This document shows positions 6,687 through 15,082 of a DNA stretch of 64,000 nt, in pieces. Location of the stretch: contig NZ_CP102332.1 of assembly GCF_024600715.1 (NCBI RefSeq), forward strand, positions 2,666,001 to 2,730,000, read 5' to 3'. Each line of letters starts with the position of its first letter. The first letter of the stretch is position 1. The position numbers were made by a program, and so were the translations under genes. This DNA is from Streptomyces changanensis (GTDB lineage Bacteria > Actinomycetota > Actinomycetes > Streptomycetales > Streptomycetaceae). The notes under the pieces were generated by a model. That model was not told where the DNA came from. It did not search any database and saw only the letters and a program-made list of their open reading frames with translations.

Positions 6687-9218
6687 ATGTTCCGTACCGC
6701 CTTGCGCAACGTGCTCGCGCACAAGGCCCGGCTGCTGATGACCGTGCTCGCCGTCATGCTCGGCGTGGCCTTCGTCTCCGGCACCCTGGTCTTCACCGAC
6801 ACCCTGAACCGCGCCTTCACCAACCAGTCCGCCAAGAGCTACGACGACGTCGCCGTCGCCGTCACCTCCTACGGGGGCGGCGACGACCCGAAGCAGGAGC
6901 CCGGCGTCTCCCGGGCCACCCTGGAGAAGATCAAGCGGCTGGACGGGGTCGCCACCGCCACCGGGCGCGTCGACGGCTTCGCCGGCGTCCCCGACCCGAA
7001 CGGCAAGCTCATCGGCGCCGAGTGGTCCAACAAGGGCGCCAACTTCGCCCCGGGCGCGGACGGCCGCGACCCCGCGTACACCTTCGTCGACGGCGCCGGC
7101 CCCCGCGCCGACGGCGAGATAGCCCTGGACCGCGACACCGCCGAGGAGGGCCGGTACGAGGTCGGCGACACGGTCCGCGTCGCCACCAACGGCCCGGTGA
7201 AGGAGTACCGCCTCGCCGGCGTCTTCACCACCGACGACGGCGCCGTCAGCGCCGGCGGCAGCCTCGTGCTGTTCGACACCGAGGTCGCCCAGCGGCTCTT
7301 CCTCAAGCCGGGCTACTTCAAGGACGTCACCATCACCGCCGCGCCCGGCGGCCGGGACACCCGGATCCTCGACGCGGTCGAGCCGCTGCTGCCGGAGAGC
7401 GCCGAGGCGCAGACCGGCAAGGCCCTCGCCGACCAGCAGGCCAAGGAGATCGAGGAGGGCCTGAGCGCCTTCAACCAGATCCTGCTGGGCTTCGCGGGCA
7501 TCGCGCTCTTCGTCGGCGTCTTCCTCATCGCCAACACCTTCACCATGCTCGTCGCGCAGCGCACCAAGGAGGTCGCGCTGATGCGGGCCGTCGGCGCGTC
7601 CCGCAAGCAGGTCACCCGCTCGGTGCTGACCGAGGCCGCCATCGTCGGCCTGATCGCCTCCACCGCCGGCTACCTCCTCGGCGTCGGCCTCGCCGTGGGC
7701 CTGCGCTCCGGCATGGCGGCCTTCGACCTGAAGGTGCCGGACGGCCCGCTCGTCCTCGGCCCCACCCCGGTCCTCTCCGCGCTCGGCGTCGGCCTGTTCG
7801 TGACGATGCTCGCCGCGTGGCTGCCCGGCCGCCGCGCCGCGAAGATCCCGCCCGTCGCCGCCATGAACAGCATGCACGCGGCGCCCAGCCAGAAGTCCCT
7901 GGTGGTGCGGAACACCATCGGCGGCGTGCTGGCCGCGGTCGGCGCCGGCGTGATCGTCTACGGTGCCGTCTCCGGCGGCGACACGGGCCGGATGCTGATC
8001 GCCGCGGGCGCCTTCCTCACCCTCATCGGCGTGATCATGCTGATCCCGCTGCTGTCACGGCCGCTCATCGCCGCCGTACGGCCGCTGATGGTCAGGGTCT
8101 TCGGGGTCTCCGGCAAGCTCGCCGGGCAGAACGCCGTCCGCAACCCGCGCCGCACCGGCGCCACCGCCTCGGCGCTGGCCATCGGCCTGACCCTGGTGAC
8201 GGGCCTGTCCGTGCTGGGCGTCACCGTCGGCCGGTCCATCGACAAGATGACCACCGACCAGATCACCGCCGACTACATGGTCCGCATGGCCGGCGGCGGC
8301 GACCTCGACCAGTCCGCGCTGGCCGCGCTGGAGAAGGCCCCCGGCGTGACCGCCGTGTCGCCGCAGCAGGCGGCGTACCTGGAGCTCGACGGCGAGTTCG
8401 CCGCCGCGTCGGCCGTCACGCCCGGCGACATCGAGAAGGTGCTGCACGTCGAGCAGCTCGACGGGTCGCTCGCCTCGCTCGCCCAGGGCCGGATCGCGGT
8501 CGCCGAGAAGACGGCGAAGAACCGCGGCTGGAAGGTCGGCGACACCCTGCCCGTCACGTTCAACGACGACAAGAAGGGCGAGCTGACCGTCGGCGCGATC
8601 TACACGGACAGCGAGTTCCTCTCCCCCGTCCTCATCGACGCGCAGGTCGTGCGGCCGCACGACACCAAGCCGTACATCCCCTCCATCTACCTGACGATGG
8701 AGGGCGGCGGGACCGCCGCCAACGAGAAGGCGCTCATCGACGCCCTCGGCGACAACCCGGCGATCACCGTGATGGACAAGCAGGACATCCGCGACGAGTT
8801 CGGCGGTGTCATCAACATGATGCTGAACATCATGTACGGCCTGCTGGCGATGGCGCTGATCATCGCGGTCCTCGGCGTCGTCAACACGCTCGCCATGTCC
8901 GTCTTCGAACGCCAGCAGGAGATCGGCATGCTCCGGGCGATCGGCCTCGACCGCCGCCGCGTGAAGCGGATGGTCCGTCTGGAGGCCGTGGTCATCTCGC
9001 TCTTCGGCGCGGTCGTCGGCATCGGGCTCGGGTCGTTCCTCGGCTGGGCGATCGGCGAGACGATCAAGGGCAGCCTGCCGGACTACGCGCTGGTCCTGCC
9101 CTGGGACCGGATCGCGATCTTCCTGCTGCTCGCCGGCGTGGTCGGCGTCCTCGCCGCCATGTGGCCGGCGCGCAGCGCGGCGAAGCTGAACATGCTGAAC
9201 GCCATCAAGTCCGAGTAA
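6687..9218 (+). CDS. FtsX-like ABC transporter permease
   Basis: An 843-residue permease with duplicated architecture: an N-terminal membrane helix (about 15-38), a large extracellular MacB-type periplasmic-core domain (about 40-230), three helices forming the first FtsX domain (about 255-385, containing the QRTKEVALMRAVGASRKQV coupling stretch), a further pair of helices, a second extracellular domain (about 490-685) and a C-terminal FtsX domain (about 700-840, with ERQQEIGMLRAIGLDRRRV). The two RA(V/I)G motifs touch the ATPase encoded just upstream. The family moves cargo from the outer face of the membrane by mechanotransmission. Ends in a strong terminator. Confidence 0.94.
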   Translation: MFRTALRNVLAHKARLLMTVLAVMLGVAFVSGTLVFTDTLNRAFTNQSAKSYDDVAVAVTSYGGGDDPKQEPGVSRATLEKIKRLDGVATATGRVDGFAGVPDPNGKLIGAEWSNKGANFAPGADGRDPAYTFVDGAGPRADGEIALDRDTAEEGRYEVGDTVRVATNGPVKEYRLAGVFTTDDGAVSAGGSLVLFDTEVAQRLFLKPGYFKDVTITAAPGGRDTRILDAVEPLLPESAEAQTGKALADQQAKEIEEGLSAFNQILLGFAGIALFVGVFLIANTFTMLVAQRTKEVALMRAVGASRKQVTRSVLTEAAIVGLIASTAGYLLGVGLAVGLRSGMAAFDLKVPDGPLVLGPTPVLSALGVGLFVTMLAAWLPGRRAAKIPPVAAMNSMHAAPSQKSLVVRNTIGGVLAAVGAGVIVYGAVSGGDTGRMLIAAGAFLTLIGVIMLIPLLSRPLIAAVRPLMVRVFGVSGKLAGQNAVRNPRRTGATASALAIGLTLVTGLSVLGVTVGRSIDKMTTDQITADYMVRMAGGGDLDQSALAALEKAPGVTAVSPQQAAYLELDGEFAAASAVTPGDIEKVLHVEQLDGSLASLAQGRIAVAEKTAKNRGWKVGDTLPVTFNDDKKGELTVGAIYTDSEFLSPVLIDAQVVRPHDTKPYIPSIYLTMEGGGTAANEKALIDALGDNPAITVMDKQDIRDEFGGVINMMLNIMYGLLAMALIIAVLGVVNTLAMSVFERQQEIGMLRAIGLDRRRVKRMVRLEAVVISLFGAVVGIGLGSFLGWAIGETIKGSLPDYALVLPWDRIAIFLLLAGVVGVLAAMWPARSAAKLNMLNAIKSE

Positions 9219-9250
9219 CCGGTGGGTCCGGACGCACCGGACACGCGCGC

Positions 9251-9284
9251 AAGGGCCGGACCTCCACCCGGAGGCCCGGCCCTT
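9251..9284. terminator. Bidirectional terminator between converging genes
   Basis: AAGGGCCGG-A-CCTCC pairs with GGAGG-C-CCGGCCCTT (one mismatch) around a 4-base loop, between the FtsX-like permease and the fatty-acid synthase gene that converge here. Confidence 0.8.
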
Positions 9285-9368
9285 CGCCGTCCGCCGTGCG
9301 GGCCCCGGGCCGGGCGGACGCCGGGGCCGGGCGGGTCGTTTCCGGTGTGCGACGCGGCGACGAAGGCG

Positions 9369-10703
9369 CTAGGGCGTGCCCCAGGCGCGGGTGCGCAGGG
9401 GCAGGCCGGAGGTCCCGCCGTCGGGTGTGCGGACGGCGAGGACCTGGTTGACGCCGATCCGGTTGCGCTCGAAGGCGAGTGCCGACGCGGCCATGTAGAG
9501 GCGCCAGACGCGGGCCCGGCCGGGCGACGTGAGGCGTACCGCCTCGTCCCAGCGCCCCTCCAGGTTCGCCACCCACCGGCGCAGGGTGAGGGCGTAGTGC
9601 TCGCGCAGCGCCTCCACGTCGCGCACCTCGAAGCCGGCCTCCTCCAGGGCGGTGGTGGTCCGCCCGAGCGGGGCCAGCTCCCCGTCGGGGAAGACGTACG
9701 CGTCGATGAAGGGGTCCAGGCGGTAGCGCTGCCCCGGCGTGTCGGGGCGGCGGGCGATCTGGTGGTTGAGGAGCCGGCCGCCGGGCCGGAGCAGGGCGTG
9801 CAGCGTGCCGGCGTACGCGCGGTAGCGGATGTCGCCGACGTGCTCGGCCATGCCGACGGAGGAGATCGCGTCGTACGGCCCGTCGTGGACGTCCCGGTAG
9901 TCCTGCACGCGGATGTCGACCCGGTCGGCGAGGCCCTCCTCGGCCACGCGCTTGCGGGCGTGGGCGGCCTGCTCGGAGCTGAGGGTGACGCCGACGACGG
10001 TGGCGCCGTGGTGGCGCGCGGCGTGCAGGGCGAGGGAGCCCCAGCCGCAGCCCACGTCGAGGAGCCGGTCTCCCTCCGCGAGGGCGAGCTTGCGGCAGAC
10101 GAGCTCCAACTTGTCGTGCTGCGCGTCCTCCAGGGTGCCGCCGGGGGTCCAGTAGGCGCACGAGTAGACCATGGACGGGCCGAGGACCAGCGCGTAGAAG
10201 TCGTTGCCGACGTCGTAGTGGTGGCTGACGGCCTGCCGGTCGCGCCGCCGGGTGTGGAGGGGGCCGCTGCGGCGCCGCACCTCCTCCGGGGGCGGTGCGG
10301 GCGGCGTCCAGGTCCCGGACAGGTCCAGCAGCTCGCGGACGGCGGCGCGGGCGTGCGGATCGCGCGCGGTGCGCAGGGCCGCGAGCGCCCCGGCGAGGGC
10401 GCCGCCGGGGCGCTCGTCCCGGTCGGGGCGGCGCTCCCACAGCGGCCCGGCGAGCCGGCCGAGCACCTCGTAGAGGTCGCCCTCCACGTCCAGCTCCCCG
10501 GCGACCCAGGCCCGGGCGAGGCCCAGTTCGCCCGGGGCCCACAGCAGCCGCCGCAGCGCCCTGCGGTGACGGACGACGAGGACGGACCCTCCGGGGAGGG
10601 GCGGGCCGGCCTCGCTGCCGTCCCAGGCGCGGATCCGCACGGGCAGCGGGACGCCGAGCAGCTCCCGGGCCAGCGCGGCGAACCGCGCAGCGGTGTCGGA
10701 CAT
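9369..10703 (-). CDS. Cyclopropane-fatty-acyl-phospholipid synthase family methyltransferase
   Basis: A 444-residue SAM-dependent enzyme of the CFA/CMAS family, which adds a methylene or methyl group to unsaturated acyl chains of membrane phospholipids. The N-terminal 110 residues form the family's small lipid-binding domain; the methyltransferase core has motif I LDVGCGWGSLALHAA and, just before it, the typical SHHYDVGNDFYALVLG and YSCAYW segments. The ATG start at 10703 has GGAGG at 10711-10715; a longer frame upstream is not needed. A desaturase at the far right of this window could supply the double bonds used as substrate, although the genes are not linked. Confidence 0.93.
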   Translation of the reverse strand: MSDTAARFAALARELLGVPLPVRIRAWDGSEAGPPLPGGSVLVVRHRRALRRLLWAPGELGLARAWVAGELDVEGDLYEVLGRLAGPLWERRPDRDERPGGALAGALAALRTARDPHARAAVRELLDLSGTWTPPAPPPEEVRRRSGPLHTRRRDRQAVSHHYDVGNDFYALVLGPSMVYSCAYWTPGGTLEDAQHDKLELVCRKLALAEGDRLLDVGCGWGSLALHAARHHGATVVGVTLSSEQAAHARKRVAEEGLADRVDIRVQDYRDVHDGPYDAISSVGMAEHVGDIRYRAYAGTLHALLRPGGRLLNHQIARRPDTPGQRYRLDPFIDAYVFPDGELAPLGRTTTALEEAGFEVRDVEALREHYALTLRRWVANLEGRWDEAVRLTSPGRARVWRLYMAASALAFERNRIGVNQVLAVRTPDGGTSGLPLRTRAWGTP

Positions 10704-11007
10704 GGGCACACCTCCGTGACGTGGGGCCGGACATGCTCGGCACCACGTAAGCACCGCGGGCGGCGGAAGAGGAGTCCGGATACCACCCCGTGTCGTGGGC
10801 GGTCAGCGCACCGGCGGCGCGGGGCGCGCGCCGTGCGCCCCGGCGCACGGCCGGCGCACCACGCCGCCGGCCCGGGTGCTCCGCCCCCGCCGTCGTCCCC
10901 GTGGCCCTCGCCTCCTGACCCCGGCCCGCCCGGTCGTCACCGGCATCGCTCCGGGGGGCGGACCGCCGCGCCGCGTCCGGGGGCGGCGGGCCGTCCCCGG
11001 ACGCGGC
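10704..11007. other. Intergenic region, no gene seen
   Basis: Upstream of the CFA synthase gene and downstream of ndh. Only low-complexity GC-rich sequence is visible; frames crossing it are Arg/Pro-rich shadows. The CFA synthase promoter must lie near 10720-10780, but I see no clear boxes. Confidence 0.5.
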
Positions 11008-11045
11008 GAGGGGCCGCCCGCACCACGGATGGCGGGCGGCCCCTC
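11008..11045 (-). terminator. Intrinsic terminator of ndh
   Basis: A perfect 14-bp stem (GAGGGGCCGCCCGC and its complement) with a 10-base loop, about 45 bases after the ndh stop codon. Confidence 0.85.
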
Positions 11046-11089
11046 GACAGGACTGCGACGGAACGGCGACCGGCCGGGGCCGGCCGGTG

Positions 11090-12469
11090 TCAGGAGGCCT
11101 TGGCCTTCTCCTGCTTGGGCGCGGCGGGCGCCGGGGCGGGCTTGGCGGCCTCGTAGAACTCCTCGCGCGGCGACTCGATGGCGCCGAGCGAGACGACCTC
11201 GCGCTTGAGGAACATCGCGAGCGTCCAGTCCGCGAAGACGCGGATCTTCCGGTTCCAGGTCGGCATGGCCAGACCGTGGTAGCCGCGGTGCATGTACCAG
11301 GCGAGACGGCCCTTGAGCTTGATCTTCATCTTGCCCATGACGATCATCGCGACGCCCTTGTGCAGGCCGAGACCCGCGACGGCACCCTTGTTGGCGTGCT
11401 CGTACTCCTTCTGCGGGAAGCCGCGCATGCCGGACACGACGTTGTCGCCGAGGACCTTCGCCTGGCGCAGCGCGTGCTGGGCGTTCGGCGGGCACCAGGC
11501 GTTCTCGTTGCCGGCCTTGCGGCCCACGAGGTCCGGGACCTGGGCGTTGTCGCCGGCGGCCCAGATGTAGTCGGTGCCGGTGACCTGGAGGGTCGGCTGG
11601 CAGTCGACGTGGCCGCGGGGGCCGAGCGGCAGGCCGAAGCGGGCCAGCGCCGGGTTCGGCTTCACACCGGCGGTCCACACGATGGTGTTGGAGTCGACCT
11701 CCAGGCCGTTCTTCAGCACCACGTGGCCGTCGACGCAGGAGTCCATGGACGTCGAGAGGTAGACCTCGACGCCGCGGCCCTCCAAGTGCTCCTTGCCGTA
11801 CGCGCCGAGCTTCGGGCCGACCTCGGGGAGGATCTTGTCGGCGGCGTCGACCAGGATGAAGCGCATGTCCTCGCGGGACACGTTCTTGTAGTACTTGGCC
11901 GCGTCGCGGGCCATGTCCTCGACCTCGCCGATGGTCTCCGCGCCCGCGAAGCCACCGCCGACGAAGACGAAGGTCAGCGCCTTGCGGCGGACGTCCTCGT
12001 CGTTCGTCGAGTCGGCCTTGTCGAGCTGCTCCAGCACGTGGTTGCGCAGCCCGATGGCCTCCTCGATGCCCTTCATGCCGATGCCCTGCTCGGCGAGGCC
12101 GGGGATCGGGAAGGTGCGGGAGACCGCGCCGAGCGCGATGACCAGGTAGTCGAAGGGCAGCTCGTACGCCTCGCCGACGAGCGGCGCGATCGTGGCGACC
12201 TTGCGGTCCTGGTCGATGGTGGTGACCCGACCGGTGAGGACCTCGGCCTTGGGCAGCACGCGTCGCAGCGGGACGACGACGTGCCGCGGCGAGATGCTGC
12301 CGGCGGCGGCTTCGGGGAGGAAGGGCTGGTACGTCATGTACGAGCGCGGGTCGACGACCGTGACGGTCGCCTCGCCGTAGCGCATCTTCTTCTGGATGCG
12401 TCGAGCTGCGTACAGGCCTACGTACCCTCCGCCTACTACGAGGATCCTGGGACGCTCCGTGGTGCTCAT
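11090..12469 (-). CDS. ndh: Type II NADH dehydrogenase (NDH-2)
   Basis: A 459-residue flavoprotein that passes electrons from NADH to menaquinone at the inner face of the membrane without pumping protons. The FAD-binding Rossmann motif is VVGGGYVGLYAARR (about residues 12-25), the NAD-binding one VFVGGGFAGAETIGEVEDM (about 173-191), and the second FAD contact is YIWAAGDNAQVPD; the C-terminal part (RLAWYMHRGYHG, FADWTLAMFLKRE) is the amphipathic membrane anchor, followed by a Lys/Ala/Pro tail. I chose the ATG at 12469 (MSTTERPRI); an upstream in-frame ATG would add an unlikely leader. A Rex-like site lies about 320 bases upstream. Confidence 0.94.
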   Translation of the reverse strand: MSTTERPRILVVGGGYVGLYAARRIQKKMRYGEATVTVVDPRSYMTYQPFLPEAAAGSISPRHVVVPLRRVLPKAEVLTGRVTTIDQDRKVATIAPLVGEAYELPFDYLVIALGAVSRTFPIPGLAEQGIGMKGIEEAIGLRNHVLEQLDKADSTNDEDVRRKALTFVFVGGGFAGAETIGEVEDMARDAAKYYKNVSREDMRFILVDAADKILPEVGPKLGAYGKEHLEGRGVEVYLSTSMDSCVDGHVVLKNGLEVDSNTIVWTAGVKPNPALARFGLPLGPRGHVDCQPTLQVTGTDYIWAAGDNAQVPDLVGRKAGNENAWCPPNAQHALRQAKVLGDNVVSGMRGFPQKEYEHANKGAVAGLGLHKGVAMIVMGKMKIKLKGRLAWYMHRGYHGLAMPTWNRKIRVFADWTLAMFLKREVVSLGAIESPREEFYEAAKPAPAPAAPKQEKAKAS

Positions 12470-12721
12470 GCCATCGAGTATCCACCCCTCGGACGGGGGG
12501 TGCTCGTGCGCCCCTTCACAAGGTTTCCGGACACCTCTGCTACACTGCGCGGCCCACGTGACCGAGGTCATGGCGCCGACCGGGAACCAGGGTGTGTCCG
12601 AGGTCGTTGTTCACCCCCTCATCACCCCCTGTGAACTGGACCGGAGAGCCTTCCGTAACGACGGACGACCACCTTTGTTCACATGGCTGAAACTCGCCTG
12701 GGGCTACGAAAGATGGGGAAC

Positions 12722-12789
12722 GGAAGAGCCCCGACGGGCGTCTGTAAGGGCCGTACCCCCCTCAGACCACCCCATCAGGGCTCTTTTCC
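12722..12789 (+). ncRNA. Long nested hairpin with T-rich tail (small RNA end or attenuator)
   Basis: Read left to right, GGAAGAGCCC (12722-12731) pairs with GGGCTC-TT-TTCC (12778-12789, 2-base bulge). Within it GTCTG (12740-12744) pairs with CAGAC (12763-12767), enclosing a short GGG/CCC stem. The 3' arm runs into CTCTTTTCCTT, rare for this genome and typical of an intrinsic terminator. No gene precedes it on this strand, so it may end a small RNA or an upstream leader. A TACACT box near 12539 on the same strand could be the promoter. A short frame starting at 12683 runs through the hairpin; I do not believe it is a gene. Confidence 0.4.
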
Positions 12790-12808
12790 TTGTGAAGAAC
12801 TTCACGAA
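12789..12808. promoter_or_regulatory. Candidate Rex (redox) operator
   Basis: CTTGTGAAGAACTTCACGAA is a near-perfect inverted repeat (TTGTGAA, 4 bases, TTCACGA; one mismatch). It resembles the TTGTGAA-N4-TTCACAA sites bound by the NADH/NAD+ sensor Rex in Streptomyces, and ndh-type genes are known Rex targets. Single TTGTGAA or TGTGAAC half-sites also occur near 12515, 12628 and 12675. Distance to ndh is long (about 320 bases), so the link is inference. Confidence 0.5.
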
Positions 12809-12918
12809 GTTTCTCCGACCGTCCGCCGAACGGGTGTCGCGAGTGCCTCCGTCACGCCAGCGACCAGGCGATCCCGTCGAGGATCGCGCACGAACGCGCT
12901 TCCCTCCATGGATGCGCC

Positions 12919-12940
12919 GTGTACACGCCGATGCGTACAC
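12919..12940. promoter_or_regulatory. Inverted repeat in front of the toxin-antitoxin pair
   Basis: GTGTAC (12919-12924) and GTACAC (12935-12940) are complementary, 10 bases apart, ending 7 bases before the antitoxin ATG. Autoregulation by the antitoxin at such palindromes is usual for Phd/YefM modules. Confidence 0.5.
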
Positions 12941-12947
12941 TGACTTC

Positions 12948-13220
12948 ATGACTGACAACACCGTGACCGTACGGGAAGCCCGCGCGCACCTCGCCGATCA
13001 CATCAACCGGGCCGAGGAAGGTGTTCCGACCGTCATCACGCGCAACGGCGCACCGGTGGCAGCCGTGGTCCCCATCTCGGACTTCGAAGCGTTGGAGGAA
13101 GCCGCCGACGTGATGTTGGCGCGCGACGCCGAAGCTGTGCTGGCCGAAGGCGGCACCACCGTGACGATGGCGGAACTGCTGGCGGATCTGTTCACCGAGC
13201 AGGACGGCGAAGCGGCGTGA
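12948..13220 (+). CDS. Phd/YefM-family antitoxin
   Basis: A 90-residue antitoxin: the N-terminal domain (VTVREARAHLADHINRAEEG, then PTVITRNGAPVAAVVPISD) is the classic Phd/YefM DNA-binding and dimerisation fold, and the acidic C-terminal half (about residues 55-90) is the part that wraps and blocks the toxin. Its gene overlaps the toxin start by 4 bases, so the two are translationally coupled. An inverted repeat just upstream is a probable autoregulatory operator. The first ATG that gives a family-like N-terminus is at 12948; longer frames to the left have no homology to the family. Module sits alone between ndh and ppx. Confidence 0.9.
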   Translation: MTDNTVTVREARAHLADHINRAEEGVPTVITRNGAPVAAVVPISDFEALEEAADVMLARDAEAVLAEGGTTVTMAELLADLFTEQDGEAA

Positions 13221-13486
13221 AGTACGCCTTCCGGTTCACCACGGCGGCGCAGCGTCAGCTTCGAGCCATCAGCCGACCCGACGCCATGCGCATCCTGACC
13301 GCGTTGACCGCACTCGGTGACGATCCGTACCGGCAGGACGCCGACGTCAAGAAGCTCACTGGCCCCACGGGCCTCTACCGGCTCAGGGTCGGTAGCTACC
13401 GGGTCGCCTACCAGATCAACGACGGTGAACTCGTCGTCCTCGTGGTCAAGGTGGGCGACCGGCGGGACGCCTACCGCAACCTGTGA
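13217..13486 (+). CDS. RelE/ParE-family toxin
   Basis: An 89-residue toxin with the RelE/ParE core: KYAFRFTTAAQRQLRAI at the N-terminus, then KKLTGPTGLYRLRVGSYRVAYQI and a final strand ELVVLVVKVGDRRDAYR. The basic residues R56 to R62 and the C-terminal R-D-x-Y-R are those that in RelE enzymes act on ribosome-bound mRNA, so cleavage of translated mRNA is the likely action; a gyrase-targeting ParE-like role is less likely. The GTG start overlaps the antitoxin stop (GTGA). The gene ends 25 bases from the converging ppx gene. Confidence 0.9.
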   Translation: MKYAFRFTTAAQRQLRAISRPDAMRILTALTALGDDPYRQDADVKKLTGPTGLYRLRVGSYRVAYQINDGELVVLVVKVGDRRDAYRNL

Positions 13487-13511
13487 CGCCCCGCCCGGCA
13501 CCGGCACCGCC

Positions 13512-14438
13512 TCAGCGTGCCTCGGCGGCGCAGTGGTGAGCGATGCCGTCGAGGATGTCGTGCTCGCTCACCACGACCTCGGAGGCGCCGACGTACTCCA
13601 TGACCTCCCGCAGGACCAGGGCGCCGGCGACGATGACGTCCACCCGGCCGGGGTGCATGACGGGGATCGCGGCGCGCTCGTCGTGGGTCGCCGCCAACAG
13701 GCGGTCGGTGACCGCCGCGACCTGCTCGTAGGAGACGCGCGAGCGGTGGATGGCCGCCGAGTCGTACTCCTCCAGGCCCAGCGCGACGGCGGCGACGGTG
13801 GTGACCGAGCCGGCCAGGCCCACCAGGGTGCGCGGCTCGCGGAGCGGGACGGTGGCGCCGGCCAGCTCCAGGGCGGCCCGCACGTCCGCGCGGATCGCCG
13901 CCACCTCGGCGGGCGACGGCGGGTCCGTGCGCACGTGGCGCTCGGTCAGACGGACGCAGCCGACGTCGACGGAGCGCGCCGCCCGCACGTGGGCGCGGCC
14001 GACGACGAACTCCGTGGAGCCGCCGCCGATGTCGACGACCAGGTACTCGTCGTCGCCCTCCAGTTCGCGGGTGGCGCCGGTGAAGGAGAACTCGGCTTCC
14101 TGATCGCCGCTGACGACCTCCGGCTCCACACCGAGGATGTCCACGACGCCCCGGACGAACTCCTCGCGGTTCTCCGCGTCCCGGGAGGCCGAGGTCGCGA
14201 CGAAGCGGACCTTCTCGACGCCCAGTTCACGGATGACGGCGGCGTACGCGCGGCAGGCGGCGAAGGTCCGCTCCAGCGCCTCGGGGGCGAGTCGGCCGGT
14301 GCGGTCGACGCCTTGGCCGAGCCGGACCACGGTCATCCGCCGGTCCAGGTCGACGAGGGTGCCCGCGTCGGGGTCGACGTCCGCGACGAGCAGGCGGATG
14401 GAGTTGGTGCCGCAGTCGACGGCGGCGACCCGGGTCAC
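13512..14438 (-). CDS. Ppx/GppA-family phosphatase
   Basis: A 308-residue member of the ASKHA-fold exopolyphosphatase family, hydrolysing polyphosphate ends and/or pppGpp. Phosphate-1 motif AAVDCGTNSIRLLVADV is at the very start, phosphate-2 VDIGGGSTEFV near residue 150, and the conserved catalytic Glu lies in the RFVATSASRDAENREEF region. Actinobacteria carry short, one-module versions like this one. The GTG start at 14438 has GGAGGG 6-7 bases ahead and overlaps the stop of the DUF501 gene by 4 bases, so both are translated from one message with divIC and probably eno upstream. Confidence 0.92.
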   Translation of the reverse strand: MTRVAAVDCGTNSIRLLVADVDPDAGTLVDLDRRMTVVRLGQGVDRTGRLAPEALERTFAACRAYAAVIRELGVEKVRFVATSASRDAENREEFVRGVVDILGVEPEVVSGDQEAEFSFTGATRELEGDDEYLVVDIGGGSTEFVVGRAHVRAARSVDVGCVRLTERHVRTDPPSPAEVAAIRADVRAALELAGATVPLREPRTLVGLAGSVTTVAAVALGLEEYDSAAIHRSRVSYEQVAAVTDRLLAATHDERAAIPVMHPGRVDVIVAGALVLREVMEYVGASEVVVSEHDILDGIAHHCAAEAR

Positions 14439-15052
14439 CGGCCACCCTCCGCGTCGCCATCGGTCGCGTCGCCACCGGCGGTGTCCGCCGCGTCCGCCGA
14501 CGCGCCGCCGGCCCCGGCCGCCGCGTCCCCGGGCTCCCGGTCGGCGCCGACGCACGGGCCCTTCGCCCACCACTCGGGGAGCATCGCGAGCGCCTCGTCC
14601 CCCAGGGGGTTGACGCCGGGTCCGGCGACCAGCGAGTGGCCGACCAGGACGTGCAGGCACTTCACCCGGTCCGGCATGCCGCCGGCGCTGGGGAAGCCGG
14701 CGAGCACCTCGATGGCGTCGCGGCGCGCGAGGTAGTCCTCGTGCGCGGCGCGGTAGGCGGCCGCCAGCTCGGGGTCGCGCGCCAGGCGCTCGGTCATCTC
14801 CTTCATGACGCCGTTCGCCTCGAGCGTGCCGATCGCGGAGTTCGCGCGGGGGCACGTGAGGTAGTACGTCGTCGGGAAGGGCGTGCCGTCCGGGAGCCGG
14901 GGCGCGGTCTCGACCACGTCGGGGTTGCCGCACGGGCAGCGGTGCGCGATGGCCCGCAGGCCGCGCGGCGGGCGGCCGAGCTGGTCCTGGAAGGCCGCGA
15001 CGTCGGCCTCGGTCGGCTCGGTGCGTTCAGTCTGCGGAGGGGGCGTTTCCAT
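14435..15052 (-). CDS. DUF501 domain-containing protein
   Basis: A 205-residue cytoplasmic protein of the actinobacterial DUF501 family, always found between divIC/ftsB and ppx/gppA. The core (about residues 15-165) has paired Cys in HRCPCGNPDVVE and a further TCPRANSAIG, a GTLEANGVM stretch, and KCLHVLVGHSL near the end, which together look like a metal-binding or structural zinc site. Function is unknown. Residues 170-205 form an Ala/Asp/Gly-rich tail. Stop codon overlaps the ppx/gppA start; the divIC gene ends 30 bases upstream. Confidence 0.9.
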   Translation of the reverse strand: METPPPQTERTEPTEADVAAFQDQLGRPPRGLRAIAHRCPCGNPDVVETAPRLPDGTPFPTTYYLTCPRANSAIGTLEANGVMKEMTERLARDPELAAAYRAAHEDYLARRDAIEVLAGFPSAGGMPDRVKCLHVLVGHSLVAGPGVNPLGDEALAMLPEWWAKGPCVGADREPGDAAAGAGGASADAADTAGGDATDGDAEGGR

Positions 15053-15082
15053 GCCTGCCTTGATCCTGGTGGAGCTACGGGG

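Noticed and set aside
9222..11156. Long plus-strand frame of 644 residues over the CFA synthase
   Set aside because: Antisense shadow; the minus-strand gene has a clear SAM-binding motif and GGAGG-ATG start.
12683..12943. An 86-residue frame on the plus strand starting MAETRLGLRK
   Set aside because: It runs straight through the nested hairpin and Rex-like site, has no ribosome site, and its last part is Arg/Ser filler.
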